DNA of 64,000 nucleotides from Candidatus Peregrinibacteria bacterium CG10_big_fil_rev_8_21_14_0_10_55_24 (GTDB lineage Bacteria > Patescibacteriota > Gracilibacteria > Peribacterales > Peribacteraceae): contig PFDV01000005.1 of the NCBI GenBank assembly GCA_002772745.1, positions 324,083 to 388,082 on the forward strand, read 5' to 3'. The translations under genes were made by a program, and so were the position numbers. The first letter of the stretch is position 1, and each line of letters begins with the position of its first letter. The notes beneath the pieces were generated by a model, which worked only from the letters and a program-made list of their open reading frames with translations, was not told where the DNA came from and did no database searches. Positions 36,319-44,514 of this stretch are shown piece after piece.

Positions 36319-38229
36319 ATGAGTGATCGTCTGCTCCCTGTTTCGCGTGCAGGAACGCTCCTCACCGTCGGCCTCTTCGCGCTCCTCGCACTGGGTGTGT
36401 ACGGAGCCTCATTGGAGAACGCGTTCGTACGGTGGGATGACGGGCTTCTCATCTACGAAAATCCCGCAATTCGCGCGATTACGCCCGAAACGCTCAAGAC
36501 GATCTTCACGACGTACGATCCTGAGCTCTACATCCCGCTCACGTTCTTCTCCTACCAGCTCGACTACGCGGTGGGTGGCATAGATCCCCTCCCCTACCAC
36601 CTGCAGAACCTCTTTTGGCATACCATGAACGCGCTCCTTGTTGCGTGGTTCGTGCTACTCCTCACCAAGAGGAAGATCGTCGGGCTCTTCGTGGGACTCC
36701 TGTTCCTGGTCCACCCGCTCCACACCGAAGCCGTGGCTTGGGCCAGTGCGCGCAAGGATCTTCTCTGCACGTTCTTTTCTCTCCTGAGCATGATTACCTA
36801 CGTAGGGTATCGCAGAAGTTCTTCACGCAAATTCTATGTCTTGAGCATGCTCACTCTTCTCCTCGCACTCCTGAGCAAAGTGACTGCGGTCACTCTTCCT
36901 GCGATCTTCATTCTCCTCGATCTTCTTGAGCGGCGACGCTACGACCGTACTTTTTTCCTCGACAAGATCACTCCCGTGCTTTTCAGCGTGCTCTTTGCTC
37001 TGATCGCGGTCTTGGGGAAAACCGCGGTACTCTCCTCCTCGACGCTCTGGGACAAAATTTTCATGATACCCACGAGCATCGCCTTCGCACTCTGGAAGCT
37101 CCTTTTCCCCGTGGGCTTAAGTGTGCTCTATCCCTTCATCGACGCACTCACGCTGTGGAATCCGGCGGTGCTTACGGGCATCGTCGTCTGTGCGCTGCTT
37201 GTCGTACTTCTCTTCGTCTCGTGGCGACGGTGGAGGACGGGATTCTTCGGCCTTGCGTTCTTTCTGATCTTCCTCTCGCCCACGCTCCTCAACTTCGCCA
37301 AGGGGAATACGTTTTACCTTCCTGCGGATCGCTATGCGTATGCGGCGTCGATCGGCGTACTCCTTCTGCTTGCGCTCGGTGCAGCGGAGTTGGCAGAGCG
37401 CCTGCGACTGGCGCGCGCCGTTCTCCCTTCGATTGCCTGTGTCGTTCTTGTCGTCTGTGGTGTGCTTACGGTGCGCCAGTCGCTGGTATGGAAGGACAGC
37501 GCGGCACTTTTCGCGCATGCGCTGGCTCACGCGCCGCAATCTTATGAGGCGCAGAACAACATGGGCAACGTCCAGCGTCAGACCGGGGATACGCAGAGTG
37601 CTCTGCAGGCATACGAGCAGGCAATCACGCTCCTGCAGGACTACGGACGCGGCGACGTGAGCATCCCTTTGTCACGTGTGTTGAGCAACCTCGCCTCGGC
37701 ACAGCGCGAATCGAATGACTTGGTGACTGCGCGCGCCACCTATGAACAGGCGCTTTTGCTCAACCCTCTCAATCCCTACGCACACTTGGGGCTGGGGATC
37801 GTTTCGGGCCAGCAGGGGCAGATCGCTGAGGCCGAAGCCGCATACCTTCGTGCAAAGGATTTGGCGCCCGATGCGGCGATTATCCCGCTCAACCTGGGAG
37901 CGCTCTACACGCAAACGGGACGCCTGGATGAAGCGCTCGTCTCGCTAGAGCGCGCCGTGGAATTGGATCCCCTTGCGCCGCAAGCTCACTACAACATGGG
38001 CGTGGTCCTGCGAAAGCTCGAGCGCAACCGTGAAGCGCGCGAGGCGTACGAGCGCGCGGTTGCCTTGGCCCCCTCCTTCGTAGCCGCGCGTATCAATTTG
38101 GGCATTCTCTACTATGAGCGTCACTGGGTGGACCAAGCGATCGAGCAATTTAACGCGGTCCTCATGATTGACCCGCAGAACGCGATGGCACGTTCGGCAC
38201 TGGACCAGATTCAGGCTGCGATGCAGTAA
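36319..38229 (+). CDS. TMTC-like membrane glycosyltransferase with TPR repeats
   Basis: 636 residues. The first ~390 are polytopic membrane sequence (about ten segments) with the GT-C style acidic pair early on (RWDDGLLIYENP) and a later HPLHTEAVAWASARKDLL, which matches the TMTC/O-mannosyltransferase-like family. Residues ~410-636 are at least six TPR repeats (AQNNMGNVQRQTGDTQSALQAYEQA and so on). It may glycosylate exported proteins with a lipid-linked sugar (inference). The start at 36319 is chosen because the upstream frame (to 36232) overlaps the terminator of the peptide gene. Confidence 0.8.
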   Translation: MSDRLLPVSRAGTLLTVGLFALLALGVYGASLENAFVRWDDGLLIYENPAIRAITPETLKTIFTTYDPELYIPLTFFSYQLDYAVGGIDPLPYHLQNLFWHTMNALLVAWFVLLLTKRKIVGLFVGLLFLVHPLHTEAVAWASARKDLLCTFFSLLSMITYVGYRRSSSRKFYVLSMLTLLLALLSKVTAVTLPAIFILLDLLERRRYDRTFFLDKITPVLFSVLFALIAVLGKTAVLSSSTLWDKIFMIPTSIAFALWKLLFPVGLSVLYPFIDALTLWNPAVLTGIVVCALLVVLLFVSWRRWRTGFFGLAFFLIFLSPTLLNFAKGNTFYLPADRYAYAASIGVLLLLALGAAELAERLRLARAVLPSIACVVLVVCGVLTVRQSLVWKDSAALFAHALAHAPQSYEAQNNMGNVQRQTGDTQSALQAYEQAITLLQDYGRGDVSIPLSRVLSNLASAQRESNDLVTARATYEQALLLNPLNPYAHLGLGIVSGQQGQIAEAEAAYLRAKDLAPDAAIIPLNLGALYTQTGRLDEALVSLERAVELDPLAPQAHYNMGVVLRKLERNREAREAYERAVALAPSFVAARINLGILYYERHWVDQAIEQFNAVLMIDPQNAMARSALDQIQAAMQ

Positions 38230-38233
38230 CGAG

Positions 38234-38995
38234 CTATTCCTTGGTCTTGCTCTTCAATCCTTCCAATGCCCGTAGCGCTTCGATCGGGATCATCCAGACC
38301 GTGGTATTGGATTGATCGGAGCTCAAGTCATTGATGCTTTGCAGGGTTCTTAAGTGCAGCGCCCCGGGTTGCGAGGAGAGCGTATGCGCCGCCTGCGCCA
38401 TGTTGCTTGCTGCGGCGACTTCGCCTTCCGAATTGATGATCACCGCCTGCTTCTCGCGCTGGGCTTCGGCAACCTTGGCAATCGTGCGCTTGAGGGAATC
38501 TGGGAGCACGATGTCTTTAAGCTCCACGGCCTGGACGTCAATTCCCCAGGGATCGGACGCCGCATCGACCGTCTTCTTGATGCGCTCGGAAACCTCTTTC
38601 TTGTTGCTGAGGAGCTCGTCGAGCGTCACTTCGCCCACGGCGTTGCGCATGGTGGTCTGCGCCAGCTGCGAGACGGCGAAGAAAAAGTCCTCTACCTCAA
38701 TCACCGCCTTGGCCGCATCCAGAACCTTGTAGTAGATCACGGCGTTGATACGTATGGGGATGTTGTCTTTGGTGATCGCCTCCTGGTCGGGCACGTCCAC
38801 CGCCTTTACGCGGACGTCCACTTTGATCATGCGCTGGAAGACAGGGATGAGTATCTTCCACCCCGGTTGCCATGTTGCGGAGTACTTTCCCATCGTGAGG
38901 ATGACGCCTCGTTCGTACTGGTTCACCTGCCGGATGAACGAGAGGACGAGGATGATGGCCGGAATGATGTAAATCCAATACATGGACATGGGCAT
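38234..38995 (-). CDS. SPFH/band-7 (slipin/stomatin-like) membrane protein
   Basis: 253 residues. One N-terminal membrane segment (IYIIPAIILVLSFI) followed by the band-7 domain (ERGVILTMGKY, PGWKILIPVFQRMIKVDVRV, VDVPDQEAITKDNIPIRINAVIYYKV, VSQLAQTTMRNAVGEVTLDELLS) and a coiled coil (AEAQREKQAVIINSEGE). Slipins scaffold membrane microdomains and often pair with an NfeD protease, which is not seen here. Convergent with the TPR gene, 4 nt apart. Confidence 0.93.
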   Translation of the reverse strand: MPMSMYWIYIIPAIILVLSFIRQVNQYERGVILTMGKYSATWQPGWKILIPVFQRMIKVDVRVKAVDVPDQEAITKDNIPIRINAVIYYKVLDAAKAVIEVEDFFFAVSQLAQTTMRNAVGEVTLDELLSNKKEVSERIKKTVDAASDPWGIDVQAVELKDIVLPDSLKRTIAKVAEAQREKQAVIINSEGEVAAASNMAQAAHTLSSQPGALHLRTLQSINDLSSDQSNTTVWMIPIEALRALEGLKSKTKE

Positions 38996-39112
38996 GCGTG
39001 TGTGGGGAACGGAGAAAATGACTATAGCAGATGTTCGTTGCCAGGGCTGGGGATGGGGTTCAAATATGCACAGATGTATTTAGGCCCGAACCCAAACCCG
39101 AAACGGGTAGTC

Positions 39113-39379
39113 TCACTTGAGGACATCGGCTCCGTCTTGGACGGGCGTCGTCACTTTCAGGCCGATCTCCTGCCCCTTCTTAGCGGCTTTCAGGGTCTCG
39201 TGGTCGATCTGGATCGATTCCACAGGTTGACAGAAGAGCTCCTCTCCCTTGCGAGAGAAATGGATGATATCACCGACCTTGAGCGCGGCTTTGAGCTTGA
39301 TGACGGCAACGCCGATGCGATCGTAGAAGTGCGTAACCGTGCCGATGGATTTGAGCTTAACGGGGGCTGCGGTGGGCAT
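39113..39379 (-). CDS. EF-Tu domain-2-like small protein
   Basis: 88 residues. From MPTAAPVKLKSIGTVTHFY the sequence follows the beta-barrel of translation factor domain 2: VTHFYDRIGVAVIKL, LKVGDIIHFSRKG, VESIQIDHETLKAAKKGQEIGLKV. Stand-alone proteins of this type are annotated in several lineages as translation elongation factor-like; their function is unknown. No GTPase domain is present. The start at 39379 is chosen to skip MLPPSSS. It stands alone on its strand. Confidence 0.75.
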   Translation of the reverse strand: MPTAAPVKLKSIGTVTHFYDRIGVAVIKLKAALKVGDIIHFSRKGEELFCQPVESIQIDHETLKAAKKGQEIGLKVTTPVQDGADVLK

Positions 39380-39444
39380 AGAGGAAGAGGGAGGAAGCAA
39401 CTCGTCATTCTACCCTCCCCCCGCTTGACCTGGTTCGAGAGGCA

Positions 39445-39473
39445 TTGCGATATATTTTTAAATATGGTACAAT
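39445..39473 (+). promoter_or_regulatory. Promoter of the DUF1622 gene
   Basis: -35 TTGCGA (39445-39450), 17-nt spacer, -10 TACAAT (39468-39473) in an AT-rich patch. The start codon chosen is at 39493. Confidence 0.7.
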
Positions 39474-39492
39474 ATATGCAAGAAACACCCAT

Positions 39493-39894
39493 ATGGAGAC
39501 CATTCTACATACTATAGAGGCGGTAATTGAGAACCTGGATCTCGTCTGCGAGCTCTTCGCCGCGATCTTTGGGTACGTGGGAATCGCCATCATTCTCTAC
39601 GGAGGTCTGAAGGGATTCATGCACTTCTTGCACGCCACAATGTCGCGCAAAGGGCACATCCCCCACATTCGTATCGAGCTTGCTGCGCACCTGTCGTTGG
39701 GGCTGGAATTCCTGGTGGGCAAGGACATCGTAGAAACCATTGTCGATCCTTCGTGGGATGACCTGGGCAAACTCATTGTCGTGGTGCTCCTGCGCACAGG
39801 CGTGTCACTCTTCCTGGAGTACGAACTTCTCCAGACCAAGAAGGGCGTGCACCATTTGCCCACGCGTATTCCGCTCACGCAGAAAGACGGGTAG
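39493..39894 (+). CDS. DUF1622-family membrane protein
   Basis: 133 residues, three predicted membrane segments (FGYVGIAIILYGG, LSLGLEFLVGKDIVETIV, LGKLIVVVLLRTGVSLFLEYEL). The spacing LEFLVGKDIVETI-x-PSWDDL-x-x-L-x-x-VVLLRTGVSLFLEYEL matches the DUF1622 family. Function unknown; members are widespread small inner-membrane proteins. The frame opens upstream at 39445, but a strong promoter overlaps that stretch, so ATG 39493 is used. Confidence 0.85.
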   Translation: METILHTIEAVIENLDLVCELFAAIFGYVGIAIILYGGLKGFMHFLHATMSRKGHIPHIRIELAAHLSLGLEFLVGKDIVETIVDPSWDDLGKLIVVVLLRTGVSLFLEYELLQTKKGVHHLPTRIPLTQKDG

Positions 39895-39905
39895 AATCGC
39901 GAGCA

Positions 39906-41063
39906 ATGCGCCGTGCAATCCTCTGCTCGTTTCTGCTCCTGCTCCTTCCTCCTCTCCCGCTCCTTGCGCAGGAGGAGGATGTTGACGATACAGATTTCTG
40001 CCTAGAGGAAGGCTGGTACGGCGATGGCGAGTGCGACTTTGATTGCCCTAAGCCCGATCCCGATTGCCGTCCGGGGGGTGCAGAAGAAGAAGATCTTGAG
40101 GATCTCTACGATGAGGACGTTGATCTCTGTGATCTGCGGGGTCTCTACGACGACGGCGAGTGCACGCCTGATTGCCCTCAGCCCGATCCCGATTGCACTC
40201 TTGCAGAGGATTTCTGTGAGTTGGACGGCTGGTACGGCGATGGCGTGTGTGATGAAGATTGCCCCAAGCCCGATCCGGATTGCGCCTCGGGGAGTGGAAG
40301 TGTTAGCGCTGCAAGCTCCGTTGTCGCTCCCTGTCCCGCGTACGCGCCAGTGCGTTGCCAGGACGGCAGCTGCCGCTTGGCAGAAAAGGACTGCTTCCCT
40401 GCGGATCTTCCCCTCTCGGTTCTCCCCGGCGTTTCGGCCTGCCCCCCCGAGCATCCGGTGCAATGTCTGGATGGCAGTTGCGTGTGGGATGTGAGCCAGT
40501 GTGCCGGTGGCAAGCAACAGATCTCTTCCTCCGCTTCCTCCGCACGCGCGGTGGTGGCGCCGGTACCCCGGGGAGCGTCGGCTTCCTCTGCGATGCAGGG
40601 AAGCGATGTCCCCTCCGTTACGGAAGATTCCGCCTCTGTCATCCCCTCTCCCATTGCAGAGGATGCCGAACGTGCAGAGGAAGGAGTCCCCTCCCCCTCT
40701 GTCACCCGTGAGGATCTCCAGTCGCTGGCGCGCTCGCTCCTTAGCGAAGACACGGCCATCGTGCGCATCGGTGTAGATCAGGGCGTGATAGAAGTTGACT
40801 ACCGCCTGCGTGCGCGTCTCGCGGGATTCCTCCCGCTCTCCTACACGCTCGCTCTGCGCGCGACCGATCAAGGGGCTCAAGGGAGCGGCCCGTGGTGGCT
40901 CTTCCTTGCGAGTGATGATCGCGAGGAGGCAACACTGGCGGTGCAAACCGCACTCGCGGAAGCGCACGACGTCCATACGGCACCGGCGAATACGTTCCAG
41001 CAGGCACACACTGTCCTTTCCACGGTTGCCAGAGCATTGCGTATCCACCGCGAGGGAGTATGA
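39906..41063 (+). CDS. Secreted Cys/Asp-rich repeat protein with LDLa-like segments
   Basis: 385 residues. Signal peptide 1-21 (LLLLLPPLPLLAQ). Three repeats of the form GWYGDGECDFDCPKPDPDC (residues about 31-126), then two Cys motifs like LDL-receptor class A repeats (CPAYAPVRCQDGSCRLAEKDC and CPPEHPVQCLDGSCVWDVSQC). A Ser/Pro-rich linker (about 205-260) and a C-terminal domain (260-385) without Cys follow. Probably a disulfide- and calcium-stabilised surface protein. It overlaps the downstream lipoprotein gene by 4 nt. Confidence 0.8.
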   Translation: MRRAILCSFLLLLLPPLPLLAQEEDVDDTDFCLEEGWYGDGECDFDCPKPDPDCRPGGAEEEDLEDLYDEDVDLCDLRGLYDDGECTPDCPQPDPDCTLAEDFCELDGWYGDGVCDEDCPKPDPDCASGSGSVSAASSVVAPCPAYAPVRCQDGSCRLAEKDCFPADLPLSVLPGVSACPPEHPVQCLDGSCVWDVSQCAGGKQQISSSASSARAVVAPVPRGASASSAMQGSDVPSVTEDSASVIPSPIAEDAERAEEGVPSPSVTREDLQSLARSLLSEDTAIVRIGVDQGVIEVDYRLRARLAGFLPLSYTLALRATDQGAQGSGPWWLFLASDDREEATLAVQTALAEAHDVHTAPANTFQQAHTVLSTVARALRIHREGV

Positions 41064-41566
41064 AGCGCGTGTTCCTCCCGCTTGCGGCTCTCCTCCTTGT
41101 GTCCTGTACTCCGTCGCGCTCGTTTGAGGACATGACTCAGGAGCAGCGTTCCATGCCGCTCTATCCGTTCGTGACGTGGAGCAACCCCGAGCCTACGGCG
41201 CGGACGTTTACCGATGGTGAAGAAGAGATCACCGTGGAAGGGTGGGAGGTGGTTGCCGCGTACGCCGACGAATCCGCAGAACTCGTGCCCGAGGAGCTCG
41301 TCTTTGAGGAGAGCGAGTACGTGGATGAGGACTTTTGGCACTACTACCTGGGAACGCCCACGTTGAATGACATGGGGTACACCACCGTGCTCTTGGAAGA
41401 GGATCTGCCCGAGCGCCATCTCATCGCACTTGGTGATGATGGGGGCCACGTGCTCGTGATCACGGATACGATTGTCTTCCACGGTGAGTACGAAGGAGAA
41501 CCCGACTGCCCGTGCGAGTACACCTTCACGGTCTTCTCGGATGATGAGAGGGTGCTCGCGCAATGA
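41060..41566 (+). CDS. Predicted lipoprotein, 168 aa
   Basis: Type II signal sequence with lipobox LLVSC (Cys at about residue 16). The mature protein is strongly acidic (EESEYVDEDFWHYY, DEERV-like end) with a Cys pair near the C-terminus (PDCPCEY). No family recognised. The ATGA overlap with the Cys-rich gene suggests that the two products act together at the cell surface. Confidence 0.75.
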   Translation: MKRVFLPLAALLLVSCTPSRSFEDMTQEQRSMPLYPFVTWSNPEPTARTFTDGEEEITVEGWEVVAAYADESAELVPEELVFEESEYVDEDFWHYYLGTPTLNDMGYTTVLLEEDLPERHLIALGDDGGHVLVITDTIVFHGEYEGEPDCPCEYTFTVFSDDERVLAQ

Positions 41567-41567
41567 G

Positions 41568-41999
41568 TTACTTTTCTGCGGGAGGTTTCTCGAAGAGTTC
41601 ACAGTATTTCCCCCGTAGGACAACGAGCATGGCAAGCACGCGTACACGCTCGCTTTTCTTATCGTCGCATCGCGCAAGGAGTTGCTTGATGGTGTCGCCG
41701 TCTTGCTTCCATTCGGTTCTCTGTGGGAAGTCTCGCTTGCGTAGGGCGTAGACGTAGGTTAGACGGTCATGCAGCGCGGCTGTCATCTGCCCTACGGTGG
41801 CACCTTCTGGTGCGAAGAAGAACCACGGCTCGTTGTCGGGCGGCGTGGGCACGACCAGTTGGTATCCCTGGTTAGCTCCTGCAGCCTGGTATTTAAGCTC
41901 CACGCCTTCGGGGAGAAAGCGGTTGGGCTTTACCGCTTCGAGTGCGAGCATGAACCGCTCTTCACCACTCTCGGGTTCGCTGGGTGGAGTGTTAGGCAT
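41568..41999 (-). CDS. Hypothetical protein, 143 aa
   Basis: Cytosolic, mixed charge, no export signal. Central part PEGATVGQMTAALHDRLTYVYALRKRDF and C-terminal helix SERVRVLAMLVVLRGKYCELF. No family recognised. Convergent with the lipoprotein gene with a 1-nt gap. Codon use resembles the neighbouring genes. Confidence 0.6.
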   Translation of the reverse strand: MPNTPPSEPESGEERFMLALEAVKPNRFLPEGVELKYQAAGANQGYQLVVPTPPDNEPWFFFAPEGATVGQMTAALHDRLTYVYALRKRDFPQRTEWKQDGDTIKQLLARCDDKKSERVRVLAMLVVLRGKYCELFEKPPAEK

Positions 42000-42075
42000 A
42001 CGTTGAAGTAGTACTATAAGTTTTTTTTATTATTTAGCAAGAGTCCAACTACTATTAAGTTGACAGAGATTGTGT

Positions 42076-42909
42076 TTACTTTGGGCCAGTTTTTTTCCAG
42101 AAGATAAAGGAAAGTGTATCTGAAAAGATCTTAAATATGAGATTAACAATAATTAACCAGGAAACGGATACGATGATGTAATATTGAATAAGCACACCTC
42201 GTTCCTCGAGAGTGTATTCCATTGTGAATCGATATTCACTCTTCAATATAGTTTTACTTCGATAGGATCTCCCGTATTTTTTGAAATCTTCAAGTACCAT
42301 TTGTGAGTTGAAACGATAATCTGGATGTATGTAAAAGGAGACCAATCTTTTTTCCTTGGTCTTACCTATCTCATCTGGACTAAAACACCGTTTGCTATTC
42401 GGAATTAGCCGTGCGCTGGTACCATCTTTCTTGTATATCTCAAATGTGAGGAAATCAGAAGCTACAACCCTTTTTATCGAGACTATTTTACTGGGGAGGT
42501 AGTAGTTCGTGTTTGAGAAACATATCTGTCTCTTCCCCAAAGCTCCTGCAAGACTATCGAGGTAGTCTGTAAAGATTTCAGGCGATTTGTTGGCAAGCTG
42601 ACCAATAAAATCGATTATGCGAGACGGGGTAGAACGTAGTTTCGGTTGGAGAGAAAGCAACTCGTTGGACAAATGGGTTGGCAGAGTGATGGTATTCTCT
42701 TTTGTCTTTCTGGGGTCTTCGCCAACGAAGCCAATAAATATCGCATTTTCATCCTTTTCTCTGAGTTCCTTGGTTATCTTAATCGGGGGTCCTCTTCGCA
42801 AATCTTTGTGTCCAAGCACGCCAAAATCCCGATGCGCAAGAATCAAAATGATGATTGGTATCCAAAGTATGAGGGCTAGCCGAAAAACGAGGCTCAGGTA
42901 TTTTCGCAT
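42076..42909 (-). CDS. AT-rich membrane protein, 277 aa, unknown
   Basis: Two membrane segments, one near the N-terminus (LVFRLALILWIPIIILILA) and one near the C-terminus (IIVSVSWLIIVNLIFKIF), with a ~200-residue charged domain between them. No family recognised. The gene is clearly more AT-rich than its neighbours and its codon use differs (many AAA, ATT, TTT), a sign of horizontal origin or of relaxed selection. Its first 16 bases overlap the end of tyrS on the same strand, so it is expressed downstream of it. Confidence 0.65.
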   Translation of the reverse strand: MRKYLSLVFRLALILWIPIIILILAHRDFGVLGHKDLRRGPPIKITKELREKDENAIFIGFVGEDPRKTKENTITLPTHLSNELLSLQPKLRSTPSRIIDFIGQLANKSPEIFTDYLDSLAGALGKRQICFSNTNYYLPSKIVSIKRVVASDFLTFEIYKKDGTSARLIPNSKRCFSPDEIGKTKEKRLVSFYIHPDYRFNSQMVLEDFKKYGRSYRSKTILKSEYRFTMEYTLEERGVLIQYYIIVSVSWLIIVNLIFKIFSDTLSFIFWKKTGPK

Positions 42910-44201
42910 ATAATTCTCAGGAACTTCCTCTTCCCCACGGTCACCACGCCCTCCTCTGCCGGGGCCTCCAGAGATTGAACAACTTTATTGTTCAACTTGA
43001 TGCCGCCCTGCTCTATGAGCCGCCGCCCTTCGGACTTGGAGGCGATGAGCTTTTCCTTGAGGAGCACGTCGAGGAGCACCATCCCCTTCTTCCCCTTCAC
43101 CTCGGGCATATCCTCAGGGAGACCGCCTTCCTTGAAGACCGAATCGAACTCCTCTGCCGCACTCTTCGCCGCCTTCTCTCCGTGGTAGAGTGCCACGATT
43201 TCGCGTGCCAGTCGTGCCTTGGCGTCACGGGGTTTCCCTTTGAGGATCTCCTTCGCCTCCTCCATGGGTACGTCCGTACAACACTCGAAGTACGTGGGCA
43301 TGAGTTCGTCCTTCACTCTCATCACCTTGCCGTACATGTCGTTGGGTTCGTCATCCAGGTAGATGCAATTGTTGTACGTCTTACTCATCTTGCGCCCATC
43401 AATACCCTCGATCAGTTTTGTCGTCAGTACCGCTTTCTCCCGCTTCCCAAACGCTTTTTGTAACTTCCTTCCGCAGAGCATGTTGAACATCTGGTCGTTT
43501 CCTCCGATCTCAAAATCCACGTCGAGTACCACCGAGTCGTATCCCTGCATCAAAGGGTAGAGGAACTCATTGGGGCTCACAGGCTCTTCTTCAATGAGAT
43601 TCGATGCCGTCAAGTCAAAGGTTTTCTTACATGCGGGGCAGGCTGTGGTTGCACCACTCTTCTTGAGTTCTTCAAAGGCTACGTCGGTGGATCGCGCCAC
43701 GGGGAAGACAACCTGGCAATGAGGGCAGGTGGTTTTGTAAGACATGCGCATGCGGAACATGTCTCGTTGCAGCATTTGCTGTACGGTGAAGTGTTGTGCG
43801 AGACCCATGATTTCTGCGAAACTCATCTTCTCCAGCCATTCATGGTTGTACCGGATTTCTACGCCCTTGAGGTCGAGTACTTTGGCAGCCTGCTTCTGGT
43901 AGGTTTTGAAGTTTTGCTCAACGTCCTTTTTGGTGAGCGCCTTACGCATGAGATCCTGGCCTGTGGGATCCCCGATCATGGCTGTGAAGCTTCCGATGAG
44001 CAAGATAACTTCATGCCCCGCATCCTTAAATTGTTTCAGCTTGCGTAAAGGGACCGCATGACCGATGTGTAATTTGTTCCCTGTGGGATCAATACCAAAG
44101 TACAAGCGGAGTTTTTTCCCGCTCCTGAGTTTTTCCTCCGCAAGTTTGCGGGGAATGACATCGGAAACTGCGCGGATGAGGAGATCAGAGGGTGTAGCCA
44201 T
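42894..44201 (-). CDS. tyrS: Tyrosyl-tRNA synthetase with zinc-ribbon insertion
   Basis: 435 residues from ATG 44201. Class I aminoacyl-tRNA synthetase: YFGIDPTGNKLHIGH (HIGH-type, 45-48), GGNDQMFN, KMSKT (271-275) and a C-terminal S4 RNA-binding domain (about 372-435). The catalytic domain carries an insertion of ~45 residues with two CxxC pairs (CPHC 159-162 and CPAC 188-191), a likely zinc ribbon not found in standard bacterial TyrRS. The frame extends to 44507, but that stretch is unconserved and overlaps the divergent 44268 gene. Confidence 0.93.
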   Translation of the reverse strand: MATPSDLLIRAVSDVIPRKLAEEKLRSGKKLRLYFGIDPTGNKLHIGHAVPLRKLKQFKDAGHEVILLIGSFTAMIGDPTGQDLMRKALTKKDVEQNFKTYQKQAAKVLDLKGVEIRYNHEWLEKMSFAEIMGLAQHFTVQQMLQRDMFRMRMSYKTTCPHCQVVFPVARSTDVAFEELKKSGATTACPACKKTFDLTASNLIEEEPVSPNEFLYPLMQGYDSVVLDVDFEIGGNDQMFNMLCGRKLQKAFGKREKAVLTTKLIEGIDGRKMSKTYNNCIYLDDEPNDMYGKVMRVKDELMPTYFECCTDVPMEEAKEILKGKPRDAKARLAREIVALYHGEKAAKSAAEEFDSVFKEGGLPEDMPEVKGKKGMVLLDVLLKEKLIASKSEGRRLIEQGGIKLNNKVVQSLEAPAEEGVVTVGKRKFLRIICENT

Positions 44202-44233
44202 TGGGAGGAAGGATAGCAGTGGTTGAGGGCACG

Positions 44234-44261
44234 TTGGAAGCGGGAATGCATGTGCTATGCT
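44234..44261 (+). promoter_or_regulatory. Promoter of the 65-aa gene
   Basis: -35 TTGGAA (44234-44239), 16-nt spacer, -10 TATGCT (44256-44261); ATG 44268 lies 6 nt later, a leaderless arrangement. Confidence 0.5.
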
Positions 44262-44267
44262 CTGGAT

Positions 44268-44465
44268 ATGACAGAGTACAAGCCACCGTGTTCTCTCCTT
44301 GAACAACTCCCCCATCCCCCTGCAGCAAGGGAGGAGCCTCGTGAGGTACCGACGAGTTTGCCGCTCCCTGGCCATGCCACGCGTGAGGGATGTGAGCGTC
44401 TCCTTAGAGAACCACGAAATACGCCGCCAAATCTCCTGGCGCAGCTGAGGATGCTGCGTTCGTAA
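44268..44465 (+). CDS. Possible small protein, 65 aa
   Basis: Starts MTEYKPPCSL, Pro/Glu/Arg-rich, no membrane segment, ends LLAQLRMLRS. No family recognised. Support comes from a good -35/-10 pair (44234-44261) that places the transcription start at the ATG, and from its place between divergent tyrS and the RluA-family gene 49 nt downstream. It could be a genuine small protein or a leader for that gene. Confidence 0.45.
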   Translation: MTEYKPPCSLLEQLPHPPAAREEPREVPTSLPLPGHATREGCERLLREPRNTPPNLLAQLRMLRS

Positions 44466-44514
44466 TGAAGCGGTTCTCTGTGCATCTTTCCCTGCAACAA
44501 GGCACACTATCCCC

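Noticed and set aside
38354-39517. 387-aa plus-strand frame
   Set aside because: Antisense to the band-7 and EF-Tu-like genes; no domain.
40002-41048. 348-aa minus-strand frame
   Set aside because: Antisense to the Cys-rich repeat protein gene; its open state comes from the repeat composition.
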